From NCBI GenBank assembly GCA_027924645.1, contig BSBN01001150.1:2294001-2358000 (forward strand): a stretch of DNA of 64,000 bases. Reading direction: 5' to 3'. A model generated the notes under the pieces. The model did no database searches, was not told the origin of the DNA, and was given only the letters and a program-made list of their open reading frames with translations. The position numbers were made by a program, and so were the translations under genes. Numbering within the stretch: position 1 is the stretch's first letter; the number at the start of each line of letters is the position of its first letter. Below, in pieces: positions 21,861 through 33,993 of this stretch. This stretch comes from Cunninghamia lanceolata (lineage: Eukaryota; Streptophyta; Pinopsida; Cupressales; Cupressaceae).

Positions 21861-22989
21861 TCAGTGTCAATACTAAATGGGTTAATCTCAGTTCTTGTCA
21901 AGCAACATGAGAAGCGTGAGGTGTATTATAATTTATTTAGTGCAAAAGTGGTTCTGGATTTAACTGTGTGTGTTTGTGCATGAAATGGCTGCATGTTGAA
22001 TTTTCTGCTTATCAAAAATTGCTCTAAAATTCAAGAATAAACAAACAAATTGCTACGCTATAATTAACAATAAAAATAGCTCTCGATTTTAAAAATTTAC
22101 TGTGCATTTTGAATATAAGGATAGAAAAGCACTCCATTACAAATTAGGTAATAGAATAGCTCTAAAGAATTACTCTAAATTTGGAAAATAAGCTAACAAA
22201 ACGTCTCCATTACATATTATCAAATTAAAGAGCTCTAAATTTCAAGAAATTACTAAAAAAAATTCAATATAATGTAAGACAATTGCTGTCAATTTGCAAA
22301 AAAACATACAAACAAAAATGCTTCTAGATTTAGACTTAAAAATTGTTCTAGATTTTCAAAATAAAGAAATAGAATCATTTTAAATTATGAAACAACGCGC
22401 AAACAAATTTGTTTTAAACTATGGAAAAAAAGACAAATATCTAATAGTAAACAATAAACAAAAACTGCTCTACTTATTCTGTAATGTAGTCAATGATAGG
22501 TAGAAGGGGAAAATGCAACTAACCAAACTCATTATAAGGCACAACTTAGTTTTTGCTAGCCATTATACACTAGAATTTAGTGTTAAAATGTTTCAGCCAA
22601 TTGCTAAGTTGGAGCATAAGTGGGATAAACTATACCAAAATTAACATTATAGCATTGTTTATATGATGTCATATACTCTGAAGTTTAAGTTCCTAAGAAA
22701 ACATATCATAAGAACTAGTTAAAACAAAATTTAATGCACAGATACAACTCTTAATCTGATAAGCTGTCCAATCTAGTGAGGATTTGACAAGATGCAAAGT
22801 TTGGATCCCATAGTGTCACTATACAATTATTAAGATGCAAATTAAGGCATGGATTTGTAAGTACATAAAATAGAGTACAATCAACTATAAAGGAAACACT
22901 CTGGATTTGCAAGCACATAACATAGACTACAATCAACTATAAAGGAAACACTTGAAGGGCTTTGTGAAGTTGCTTGAGTTTTCCCATAC
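21861..22989. other. No gene seen; AT-rich, probably intronic
   Basis: Long A/T-rich sequence with variants of AAATTGCTCTAAATTT and CTCTAGATTT recurring between 22010 and 22450. No exon or TE domain is visible. Confidence 0.5.
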
Positions 22990-23177
22990 CTGTGCTTTGT
23001 CAAATTCAGAATCTCCATCTTGTACATCTACAATGTATTGTAAAACTTGTGTTTTGACTCTTGTAACCAGTACGCCAATAGTTCCTATAGCATATTGTGT
23101 TGTACTTGCCAACAATTGTTTTATGGTTGTGCTTGGTATGAATTTATAGTTTAGACAAAGTCGCGGAGTGATTTCGA
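22990..23177 (-). CDS. Candidate upstream exon of the same OB-fold-like gene
   Basis: On the minus strand a 188-nt open stretch is framed by an acceptor (CATTATAG before 23177) and a strong donor (GCACAG then GTATGGG, at 22990/22989). It reads EITPRLCLNYKFIPSTTIKQ, then IGTIGVLVTRVKTQVLQYIV, then DVQDGDSEFDKAQ. The VLVTRV..QYIVDVQDG pattern looks like beta strands of an OB fold. It ends in phase 0, which is compatible with the phase-0 exon at 19339. The two are 3.65 kb apart, so linking them is an inference. The first exon was not found. Confidence 0.4.
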
Positions 23178-24380
23178 CTATAATGAAGTAGAAACTCAAC
23201 GAAGGAGAAAGAGAAACTCAAGAATGCATTTGCAAGGCGGCGAATTCTTGGACCCACCTCATGGACAGACATGGATTTAGAGACCTGCACGAACCCACCA
23301 AAAGCCCACAACTTTAGCATATGAAAATTATTTATTTATTTTAGCATATGAAAAGCTCCCTAAAAGGTTTGACACATTGCAGAAAATTTAGTTGGCACAT
23401 TGCATGTTATGTACATGTGCAGCTCGGCTTGAGGTCCACGTTTTTCACAACTGACACACCTTGTCTATACTCCACTTTTTGCATACATATATGTTATAAT
23501 ATCAAACCAAAAAAGCTCTTCTAGTACGCATTCCATTCTCAACAACGAAGCACCACATCTGAGAATGTAACAATCTTCTAGGTTCTTCTGGATCAGAATT
23601 GGAAGAAGATGCAACATGTATTGTTGCAACAATGGCATCAAGTTCAAAGTTTAGGATAATTTTCTAAGTGTAGTGGTAGAATTTGATGCTTGAATTTGTG
23701 TAGGTTATGTTTTCTAAGTATAGCATTCCACTAGAGAATAAGCTGGAATTGTGAATGCTGCACCACTTACCAATTTTACACTAATTCTTTTGCTCTTTGA
23801 ATTGTGTATTCTTCTGAAAGTAACATAGCGGTCCTTTGCCTTGTTGACTAAAATTTAACTTTTTTCCATTTGAAGTTCTTGTTTAGAGACTTATCTAAGG
23901 TGTTTTCAAAAGATTAAGAATCATCATTCTTGGACTTGTGCTTAGATTTTTCTTTAAGTTTGCATGCAAACTTTTAGCCTTATCCTAGAGGAGATGTGGA
24001 TGAAAACAATGTTAGACCTGATATATGGTCTTGGGCCTAACCTATTCCTCAAAAATAGATTTTGCTCATAAGTAAAGGTATGCAAAGTATTATCGTATTC
24101 CTGGACAAATCAATCAGGACCTTGATCCAACTAGAAAAACTTAATGAATTGATCCTAACTGCCAATAGGTTAACAAGTTTCTTAAAAGGCATCGACAAAA
24201 GTTAAAACCAAACCAAGCTTCTACAAGAGTAATATCATCTCATGGACATAGTAATAGTTTTCTCACCATTTCTTCACAAATAAGGAAACTATCAATAGGG
24301 AAAAAATTGTCTTATCTAAAACAAAGAAGGAATCTAAACTAAAGTAGGAATCTATTTGATTAAGACAACCATCCAAAGAA
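23178..24380. other. Unassigned sequence
   Basis: It may contain the start of the minus-strand gene (a somewhat GC-richer patch at 23225-23320), but no start codon or splice pair is convincing. The rest has only short ORFs. Confidence 0.4.
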
Positions 24381-24623
24381 TCAAATCTATCTTGCCTTTA
24401 AATGTCTGCAATATCCAAATATACTTGTACCTTATACAGCCTATGGCCTCCAAATGGCTTCATAGTTGATGAAGACAACAGATATGGGGAAGATTGCACC
24501 CACTATAGGAGTTATGCCAAATGGTCAATAAACCCAAGTTTCTCACATAGAGAGTGTTCTAGCAAAATACCACTACATATTAAGTATTGATGCTGATGAA
24601 AATTAAAATGGATAACAGGAAAA
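24381..24623 (+). repeat. 243-bp tandem repeat, copy 1
   Basis: It is followed directly by a second copy at 24624-24866, with about five single-base differences, so the duplication is young. Each copy holds a 62-codon ORF (24402-24590 here, starting MSAISKYTCTLYSLWPPNGF) that I do not recognise. Its start, length and stop are the same in both copies. Confidence 0.93.
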
Positions 24624-24866
24624 TCAAATCTATCTTGCCTTTAAATGTCTGCAATATCTAAATATACTTGTACCTTATACAGCCTATGGCCTCCAAATGG
24701 CTTCATAGTTGATGAAGACAACAGATATGGGGAAGACTGCACCCACTATAGGAGTTATGCCAAATGGTCAATAAACCCAAGTTTGTCACATAGAGAGTGT
24801 TCTACCAAAATACCACTATATATTAAGTATTGATGCTGATGAAAATTAAAATGGATAACAGGAATT
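24624..24866 (+). repeat. 243-bp tandem repeat, copy 2
   Basis: This is the second copy, with its ORF at 24645-24833. Differences from copy 1 include TCC/TCT near 24660, ATT/ACT near 24737, and CTC/GTC near 24785. Confidence 0.93.
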
Positions 24867-25164
24867 ATTAATATTTATTAACTGATTTAAAAATTATATT
24901 TAAATGTTACCTTCAATTTCCTATTGGCTAAGAGTTAATTTTTTAACACAACAATAAATTGTGCATGGATTAAAATAAAAATATTTGGGCACCAACAATG
25001 TGGCTCTTGAAAGCCTACAGCTGGTCAGTTTCATGGAACAATGCTGAACACCTATGTTTTGTCGCTGATAGGATTTCCAAGTGTAAACCTGCTACAACAC
25101 CCTGTCTCCCCATCTTACCCAAATCATGCATATACTACACTTAAGGACTTTTATCTAATTAAGC

Positions 25165-25784
25165 TTATCCTCTTGCAAGCGCATCCCTACTAGCTTTCCA
25201 AACAGAGTCAGGTTCACCATTCAGAGAGCTACCAATTACTTGAAGAGCTAGTGGCAAAACTTTACACTCTACTTGTACCTGAACATTAATAAAGCTAAAT
25301 TAAGCATTTTAGATGTGGGGAAGACAATTGAAGACCTTGCAGGTATTGATAGCAGTAGGCTACCTGTTTGACCAATTCTTCATTATGTGTATCTGGAATT
25401 GTAGACATGTCAAAGGCACAGTGGCAGAAAAGTGACAGAGCATGCTCCTCTTTCAAGGACAATAGCTCATAAAGCCCTTGCTTGAACCAGGATGGGATGG
25501 ACTCGATGGTCTCTTTATTTATGGTGGTTACTACAGTCCTGTAATGCTCCCCTTTGAACAGCAGTCCTTTTAGGTCAGAAAATTCTCAAATGTTATCCAA
25601 TACAACCAGAATTGGTTCAATTCTTCTTAAATTTATTTGCAATTGTAATTTATTATGTGTATCCTCAACATTTCTAAAATCAGGTTCTGGGTTACCAACA
25701 ATGTTTGTCCACATGGTCTTTAGGATATGTAGAAGATCTGGGCTTTTTGAAACGATAATGTATATCACTCTCTATTAAAGTATT
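25165..25784 (-). pseudogene. NB-ARC (NLR resistance-gene) fragment
   Basis: Two minus-strand exons: 25784-25364 and 25278-25165. The intron between them has GT (CAG then GTAGCC) and AG (GTTCAG) ends. The first exon shows IIVSKSPDLLHILKTMW, then the kinase-2 motif ILVVLDNI followed by TGA (25586-25588) where NLRs have Trp. After that come VVTTINKETIESI and the RNBS-D-like LYELLSLKEEHALSLFCHCA. The second exon carries the GLPL-type motif VLPLALQVIGSSL and DSVWKASRDAL, then TAA. The order matches plant NB-ARC domains, closest in flavour to the RPW8/ADR1 group. The P-loop exon is missing, and no leucine-rich repeats follow. It is therefore a relic of an intracellular immune receptor gene, broken by the Trp-to-stop change and by truncation. 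Confidence 0.75.
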
Positions 25785-25940
25785 CTGCAAGTCATAAGAA
25801 TAGTATATATAAGATTACCCTGAAAGAAAAATAATTAGAACAAATTTCGGAAACATTAATTAAGTATGTTTTGGGGTAGATTTATGCAATCTACCAAAAG
25901 AAAGAGCACAGGTTGTTGGTACCTTTGATTTATACTGCAG

Positions 25941-26111
25941 GACGACACTGCCGAGAAGTTTAAGGCGGCTTTGCATTATACTGCAGAGAAGAGCAAGGTG
26001 GCCAAAGATAGCTTAACTGAACAGGTGAACAAAGGGGCTTCTGTTGCTGCTGATTATACCAAGCAGAAGGGCAGCAAGGCCTACAATGTGGCTTCTAAGA
26101 AATTGCAACAG
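25941..26111 (+). CDS. LEA-like internal exon (57 codons)
   Basis: A 171-nt stretch is framed by a good acceptor (TATACTGCAG ending at 25940) and a consensus donor (CAACAG then GTAAAG, at 26111/26112), with phase 0 at both ends. It encodes DDTAEKFKAALHYTAEKSKV and continues with Ala/Lys-rich helical sequence (KQKGSKAYNVASKKLQQ). The composition, without Cys, Trp or Pro, recalls late-embryogenesis-abundant (LEA group 3/4) proteins with their amphipathic 11-residue repeats. Reading through the donor gives a stop at 26178-26180. No partner exon was found, so this may be a stranded exon. It is unrelated to the NLR fragment on the other strand. Confidence 0.4.
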
Positions 26112-26180
26112 GTAAAGGAGGTGGCTCTAGATACGAGTCACAACCAAAAAATGAACAGAGAAATTGAATATCCTAGCTAA

Positions 26181-27121
26181 ATTTGTTATTTTTTATTTTG
26201 GGATTTGCAATTAAATTATAAATCTATTCTAAAGTTAAATAGCTCTCACCACAAGTTGTGTTTGTTCTGGTCTTCATCTCACCGTCTGATTGTAATGAAG
26301 GACATCTGTTGAAGGACATCCGTTGATTGTTATCCGCATGTATGAAATGTGATTGGTTGAATTTGTAAATCATGGATGGCCTCTATAATAAATGATTCAT
26401 TAAATGCTTGAGACCGCCTAGGAATTAAATATTTATGGCATAATTTTAACAAAAAATAATTTTCCTCGTTACTGTTCCTAATATAAACCAATAGGGTAAA
26501 AAAAAAATAGTATTTATAAAATCAATTTAAATAAAAATTAAATCTAAACTATAGAACTTCTATCTAAAAATTTTAATTCTTTATTTTCATTGGTTCAATA
26601 GGGAAAAAAAAAATGCATCCAGCCGATGCGTTAGTATACCTGCCCGCGGCAGGAACTAAAAACAAGTTATTACTTTGAAGTACAATATTTCCCAAGTGCA
26701 AATTCATTCAAAATCTTATCTAAAGGACCTAATATGAACACAATCTAAGTAATTACAAAATCCAAAGCTCCTCCATTATCACAGATTAAAAAGGAGGACA
26801 GCTCAGAGGCAGCGGAGCGTCCCCCAACGGCTCTCACGATTTCAACGCCATGGATGGAATGGCCGTTGAAAAAAAGCACGATTTCACCTCTTTATTTGAG
26901 AATTTTTTGTTCTGTTTTTTTTTATTTGTAATTTATTTGGCATGGCCATGCCTCTTCAGCTGCTGCCTCTGCCTCAAACGATTCCATAGATCATCTTCTC
27001 CAAACAGTCGCAGTAGCAGGATGAACGTTGGTATTGAGACTTCTTCTTTAGGGAAATGGATATAAATTTACTCTGGCAGTGAAAGCTCAATTCCTTCATG
27101 AAACGTCACTGCATTGATGCA
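26181..27121. other. Unassigned sequence upstream of a tandem duplication
   Basis: It includes poly-A-rich intron-like DNA. From 26800 to 27065 it is GC-richer, with ATG 26850 opening a short ORF (MDGMAVEKKHDFTSLFENFL) that I do not recognise. It could be a first exon. The stretch ends in AAG followed by a GTAAAT donor at 27123, where the duplication begins. Confidence 0.3.
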
Positions 27122-28606
27122 GAAGGTAAATAATATAATACTTTTGATTAAAGGTTGTATGGTCGTTGGTTCTTTTTATTTTTTCTCTGGTTTTCTTTTA
27201 TCTTTTGCTCTCTGTTTTTTTTTTGTTTATTGGCTTTTGCTCTCTAGGAAACATGGCCGCGGAAGATTGGAAGATACAACCCGTACGGTTATCGGTATAA
27301 TAGGTAAGCCTGCAAGCTTTAGTCCTTATTTTTTGATTTTCTGTTCAAATATGTATTGAAGGAGCAATAACAATAAATGAGGAAGGGGTTAAATAATTTA
27401 ACCATTTCAAAAAACTTGTCATTATCTCTTGTCAATACCATTACATAGAGATTTTATAGGGAATCTGAATTGGGTGACCTCAGAAATCAATTATTAGTAT
27501 TTTCAGATCAGGGGATTTATTCCTTTTATATTTTTCTGCCTTCCTAAAGAGATGCCCAAATCATAGTGGGATTTAAAAAAAGAAAAAGAACAAATTATGC
27601 AAGTGTTGAGATGGGGTACGGTCTGAGGAGATTTGTATCCTTGGCCAGCATACCATGATTGCCAGTATGATAACTGATCAACCGAAATTTATCCAGAACT
27701 GTAAATGTATAACCGTTATAGCTAAATTTATCCTTTAGATCAGTTCATTTTACAAGTTTGCTCTAGTTGTTATCATATTCTGTTCCACATCTAGCTAAAT
27801 CTTCTTCAAATTTAGAGTAAACTGAAAAATCTTCTTCATTGTAACATCAATTATTTGGCTTATGTCAGTCCTACTATGATTTGATAAGCAATCATTAGGC
27901 TGACCGTCGCTTGACTGTTAGGTTTGCACCTCTTGTACTCAGACATGCCTTGATGCAACATATTTAACAGTTTTTTCATAGCTCATCCTTTCTCGTTTAA
28001 TCAATCACCTTTCTTGTCACTGATTAATCTTGAAACAATAAATTCGTTTAACAGTTTGTATATATGTTACCATTGTACTGTGGTCCCCAAGCATATCAAG
28101 CCCCAACTTAATTGCATATGTAGATTATTGTTCATTTGATTTCAGGTTTGTTTCATCTAGCATAGTTTTCAATCTTATTTCACAAATATTGAATGAAGAT
28201 ACACTATAAACAGCCGGTGCATCGTTGTCAATGTAATGGTTGTTGGTCCTCATGTAAACAGCCAGTGTGTTGACCACAACACATCAGCTCTTTAAACTCT
28301 TGCAATTCCATCCCTGTTATTCTCAGGTTTCTACTGTAAATGTATAACCATTATAGCTGCCTTCTCCGCCTTCTCCAACTGATCAGTTCTTCTAATTCTC
28401 CTCATCTCTAATCCGATTCGTTGCCATTCTTATCTGTTACATCTTTGCTAGCCTACACATTCATTACTTAGCTCTATCTTGCAAGCTGTATGTGTGTTTT
28501 TTTGGCAATTGAGATGGATTGAATGTCCACGTGTTCATCTTCTCCTATTTATATCTGGGGAGCGCAGTTTGCAGTGGGCACACATTTTGATTATCTCCTA
28601 TTTGGT
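27122..28606 (+). repeat. Large tandem duplication, copy 1
   Basis: It begins AAGGTAAATAATATAATAC and ends GATTATCTCCTATTTGG. Copy 2 runs from 28620 to 29942 with the same order of blocks. Copy 1 is longer because of about 250 bases near 27700-27950 that copy 2 lacks or replaces. No complete gene is seen in either copy. Confidence 0.9.
27248..27303 (+). other. 56-nt exon-like segment in copy 1
   Basis: Preceded by a long T/C-rich tract and CTCTCTAG, followed by the donor ATAG/GTAAGCC. The matching segment in copy 2 (28752-28807) is also exactly 56 nt. The frame KHGRGRLEDTTRTVIGIIG is open through it. Function unknown. Confidence 0.4.
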
Positions 28607-28619
28607 CCTCCCAATTATG

Positions 28620-29942
28620 AAGGTAAATAATATAATACTTTTAAGTTTTGATTAAAGGTTGTATGCTCGTTGGTTCTTTTTATTTTTTCTCTGGTTTTCT
28701 TTTTTTCTTTTGCTCTCTGTTTTTTTTTGTTTATTGGCTTTTGCTCTCTAGGAAACATGGCAGTCGAAGATTGGAAGATACAATCCGCACAGTTATCGGT
28801 AGAATAGGTAAGCCTGCAAGCTTTAGCCTTTATTTTTTAATTTTCTGTTCAACTATGTAATGAAGGAGCAATAACACTAAATGAGGAAGGGGGTAAATAA
28901 TTTCACCATTTCAAAAAACTTGTCATTATCTCCTGTCAATACCATTACATAGAGATTTTATAGGGAATCTGAATTGGGTGACCTCAGAAATCAATGATTA
29001 GTATTTTCAGATCAGGGGATTTATTCCTTTTATATTTTTCTGCCTTCCTAAAGAGATGCCCAAATCATAGTGGGATTTAAAAAAAGATAAAGAACAAATT
29101 ATGCAAGTGTTGGGATGGGGTACGGTTTGAGGAGATTTGTATCCTTGGCCAGCATACCATAAATGCCAGTATGATAACTGATCAACCAAAATTTATCCAG
29201 AACTGCTTCACTAGCCCTTTGCACTACGCCTTTGTCAGCAGCTGCATCTGCCAACTTGTAACTGTTTCACTTGACATGGTGTACTCAGACATGCCTTGAT
29301 GCAACATCTTTAACAGTTTTTTCATAGCTCATCCTTTCTCGTTTAATCAATCACCTTGCTTGTCACTGATTAATCTTGAAACAATAAATTCGTTTAAAAG
29401 TTTGTATATATGTTACCATTGTACTGCGGTCCCCAAGCATATCAAACCCCAAGTTAATTACATATGTAGATTATCGTTCATTTGATTTCAGGCTTGTTTC
29501 ATCTAGCATAGTTTTTAATCTTATTTCACAAATATTGAATGAAGATACACTATAAACAGCCGGTGCATCGTGGTCAATGTAATGGTTGTTGGTCCTCATG
29601 TAAACAGCCAGTGCGTTGACCACAACACATCAGCTCTTTAAACTCTTCCAATTCCATCCCTGTTATTCTCAGGTTTCTACTGTAAATGTATAACCGTTAT
29701 AGCTGTCTTCTCCAACTGATCAATTCTTCTAATTCTCCTCATCTCTACTCAGATTCGTTGCCATTCTTATCTGTTACATCTTTGCTTGCCTACACATTCA
29801 TTACTTAGCTTCTATCTTGCAAGCCGTATGTGTGTTTTTTTGGCAATTGAGATGGATTGAATGTCCACGTGTTCAACTTCTCCTATTTATATCTGGGGAG
29901 CGCAGTTTGCAGTGGACACACATTTTGATTATCTCCTATTTG
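28620..29942 (+). repeat. Large tandem duplication, copy 2
   Basis: It repeats copy 1 block by block: the T-rich intron-like stretch, the 56-nt segment, a CATTACATAGAGATTTTATAGG block, ACTCAGACATGCCTTGATGC, and ACACTATAAACAGCC. Small differences are scattered throughout. Confidence 0.9.
28752..28807 (+). other. 56-nt exon-like segment in copy 2
   Basis: Same polypyrimidine tract, acceptor and GTAAGCC donor as copy 1. Several base changes fall inside, but the frame KHGSRRLEDTIRTVIGRIG stays open. Confidence 0.4.
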
Positions 29943-32900
29943 GATAAAATTCTAACTTGCTTTCCTTTTTTTTTTCATCACTAACTTTCATTTGGCCAGA
30001 AATCAAGGATACAAAACTCCTCATTACATCATGCTGTAGAAAGTACATTAAAAAAATATCTTCTAAAAAAAATCTCATAGTGAAATCATAACAATTCTGA
30101 GCATAAGTAAGGACTCATCACAACAGCAGACTCCTGTTCTGAATCTTCTTTTGTTTGAACTCTCCATTCTGGAGTCCTAATAATTAATGTTGTCATGATA
30201 GCAGCAATGAACAGGGTATTTCTGCCAAACTAAGAATAAGTGTTAGTTCTAAAGCTTATAAATAAGCATCAACAGCAACATGCTACATTTAAAGTTATTT
30301 CTATCTACCCATATGATGCATAAGGAAGATGGCAATAAAGCATGATTTCTTGGTTAAATGGGTGGATGCTGCTGGCACTGAAATATAGTATCAGTGCCAT
30401 GACTGTAGCAAATGAAAAGGGTGGCATTAGAATATGTGGCAAACAATTTGAAATTGTCCAAAATTTTAAATGAAGGTTAAGCTAACCACAAGAAAATATT
30501 AATTTCAAAGCTTTGTTTTCCTAGGAAATTTAGGAAACTGCAGATATGCAGATGTTTCAACTTCTGGAACAAGGGCGCCTCTAGAAAGGAATAAATGTTT
30601 GCGTGGAGAATGCTGACTGACGAGGTGTTAGATCTGTAGATCCAGGTCTATATCGTTAGTGCGAGGGCTTAATTCTGTGTCTCATTTCTATATGTCGCAT
30701 ACTTCTATCTTAATTCTATGTGTCTTATTTTTTTATGTTGCATGGAGAAATGTTGTAAATAATTAGTAAAAGAGCAACATAAATTGGAACTCCTGTCTAA
30801 AATCTATATGCAGCATGGAGATGTCATATATAATTAGTAGTAGAACAACATAAAGCAGAATTTCTGTCTTAATTCTGTATTCAGAACATAGTTTAAATTT
30901 TGAAATGTATGGTCATTTGGAGGCTATCATCGAAATGGCTTCATCGTTTTTTATTGAGGCAACCCGATTCTAGAGGTATTTATCAATCAATATGTTAATT
31001 ATCCCCTTTCATCTTCTGAACGTGGCAACTGTGTCAATCTAAATAAAAGGTTTGCATAAAGAAATATGCACTTTCAAGAAGTGAAGTATTAATAGGTTAG
31101 TTACATATATGAAGGAGAAATCTTCTTATGGGTAAGTGCTATTAGAGCTGCAAGTTTCAAGTGTAAATGCCCAAACCTGCTAGTAACAAATATTAAGCAT
31201 GCAGATATTAGAAGTTACAGTATAGTTCGATTTAAACAATGACCAAAAGAATGAAAAGAAAACCCCTGCAAGTGGAGCACACTTTTATGCAGGGCAAGGG
31301 AGGTCCTGCCTTCTCGAGCACCCTAAAACATATAAAACTACCATGGCATATAATTTAAATACAAGATGCCCAATGCATCAAACTTCAAAACATTATTTGG
31401 GGTTTCCAAATCTGACTAGCCCTTTTTAAATACAGATTAGCATATAGATGGAATAAGGCTTTTACCCGAGTCATACAGAATGACAGCCATGGTTATGAAA
31501 CCCTTTGTTTCTCATATTTTTCAGTTGCCATTGGTAGAAAGCATTTCCTCTCCAGATATATAATTGATATGCAGTATAATTATACAAATGCTACTCATAA
31601 CATGTCAATGACCACTGTTTATACATTATATTTTGCATTATTTATCAGTGAAAATAGATCTAAAAAGTGATTCTGTTTAAAATGGTAAGGGCTCAACTGA
31701 AATTGGCTCCAGAATTCTATCAATAATCAAAACCTCTAGAAGTAATGAAGTTGCATGCTAGGAAACTATGGTGAGGATTGGCTACAGAACAGAGCAAAAT
31801 AAAAGATAAGAACCAGGTAAGAGTAAGTAAGGAAACTCGTGGACTGAAATATCCAAGTACAATTCCATGGGCTGCTGTTTAGGCAAAATAGCTATGTAGA
31901 AGCTGGAGCTAGACAAGCAGAGAATTTCTCCACTAATTCTAAGCGAAGGAACATCAAACTGTTATACTTAAGCAAAGGAGAAGCACAGAATCCTGAGAAA
32001 TTTGGCATTATTTCCCATGACAATCAACTGAATATCATTGTTGGGAGAATTGAAAAGCCTATAGGTTTTAAATAAAGGAATTACTGTTTGAAAAAGTTAG
32101 TAATTACAATAAAAAATATATAACACACATCCTTAGTAATTGAAAAATTGGGTGTATCATAAAGCACATAGAGATAGGAAGTTCAATGACCATCAGGAGT
32201 CCTTTGAACATGCCAGTTGCTTCCACATGATTAGTTTTTTTTGGCATCAACATCAATTGCATAAATCAAGGGTTGTTGATTTGTCAGAATGATAGAATCC
32301 ATATAAGATTCATCTCCAAAAACCATCCTTTGTTTTCTACTGAAGTGGGATAACAATGTATTTTTTAAAATTCAATAATAAGTCATTCTAAAAATGTTTA
32401 ATGATTAATGTTATAAGTCATTGTAGCTTTGAAAGTGCTTGCTTGTATAAGTTTGTGCACTCCTTACATAAAATTTGTACCATTATTAAATAGGTTTTAT
32501 CGCTAAAAATTTGTCATAGGGAACTTGAGCTCCAACAGTGTTTTAAGAGTCAAAGCCACAGTTTGTGATTTCTAATTTTAAACAATTTTTGATCGTGTAA
32601 TTTGTCAAGTTCCTTGCTCCATTGTAAGCGTTCTTTTTCTGATTTTAAAAGTTTGTTAAGATTTCAGAGGTTTTGACCATGATTTTCTGATGTTGCAGGA
32701 CATTCTATTTTCAGAGGTTTCAGCGTTAGGGTTTATTAAATATTTTTTTGTGATGTAGCCTGACATTCTATAAGATTTGCAAATGGAGAAAAATGCAAGG
32801 GTTTTTTGGGTTTTCTTTATGTTATGACAAGTTGGAATTGTGGCTTGTGGGTTTTCTACCACTTGATTTCAATAAATGTAATATGTAAACTGATTTGTTA

Positions 32901-33224
32901 TTTAATACAAAAGATTTTTATTTGGAAGGGGTTGAATTGGCCCCCTTCCTAAGGCTATAAGGAACGGCCATTGACCATGACCATTCTTTTAGGCCTGGTG
33001 TCTTGTGTCCATTTGTTTAGTTTTCATATTATATTTTATGGCATGAAATTTAACATATTCCTTTTTTATTATTTTATTTTTTAAAATTCCATCATGTTTA
33101 ATGACTTGAATTTTAAATGGTGCACTTAATTATTAAGTATCAAAATATTCTTTAACCATAATGCAATTTAGTTTCAATTAGCAAGTTATAATAATTAGTG
33201 TTGTTGTAATTTAAACATATTTAT
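29943..33224. other. No gene seen
   Basis: AT-rich non-coding DNA. A loosely repeated ATTCTGT-T-T-TATATG-GCATGGAGA-ATGT pattern lies at about 30665-30900. No TE domain, RNA gene or splice-supported exon was found. Confidence 0.6.
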
Positions 33225-33931
33225 TTAGCGTGTTTCACTTTGGCATTCACTCTATTTTGATATGCTTACTATTTGTGTGGAGTGAGGGTTTGAACTTAAG
33301 CATTCACTTTAATTTAATGTATCGATTGTTTGTGAAGCATGGGTTTGAACTTTGGCATTGACTTATATTTTGTTATATTTTAAAATTGAATTCACTTTCA
33401 CTCTAATTTAATGCACTTATTGAGTCATTTGTCACTTTAATTTGATATACTTATTTTTTGTGTGAAGTGAACTTTGACATTGAATTATATTTGTTTCATG
33501 TTGTATGTTTAAAATATAATTCACATTATTTACATTTATTATTTTTATGAAGTGTGTGTTTGAGCTTTGACACACACTTTGTGTGTGTTTGAATTTTGGC
33601 ATCCATTAGTTGTTTGTTTAAAGTGTCTTTGAACTTTGTTTGTTTAATGTGTTTCACTTTGACATCCACTAGTTGTTTGTTTGTAGTGTGTGTTTGAACT
33701 TTAGGCATTTACTTGGCATTCACTTATTGTTTGTGTGAAGTGTTTGAATTTTGACATCTCTTTGTTTGAGTGAGCTTTTGGTATTCATTTTGTGTGTGTG
33801 AAATATGTATTAATTAACTTTGACATTCACTTTGTGTGAGTGAAACGAACTAACTTTGAGTCACTTATTGTTTGTATATTGGCATCCACAACTATTATTT
33901 GTGTGAGGTGTGTGGTTGAACAATGGTATTC

Positions 33932-33933
<2 letters not shown>

Positions 33934-33993
<60 letters not shown>
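33934..33993 (+). repeat. (TG)n-(GA)n compound microsatellite
   Basis: About 15 TG dinucleotides, then CA, then about 14 GA dinucleotides. Confidence 0.95.

Noticed and set aside
21348..21901. Minus-strand ORFs in the CCGA/TCGG block
   Set aside because: They are short and overlapping and lack domains. Open frames there follow from the higher GC content and fewer stop codons.
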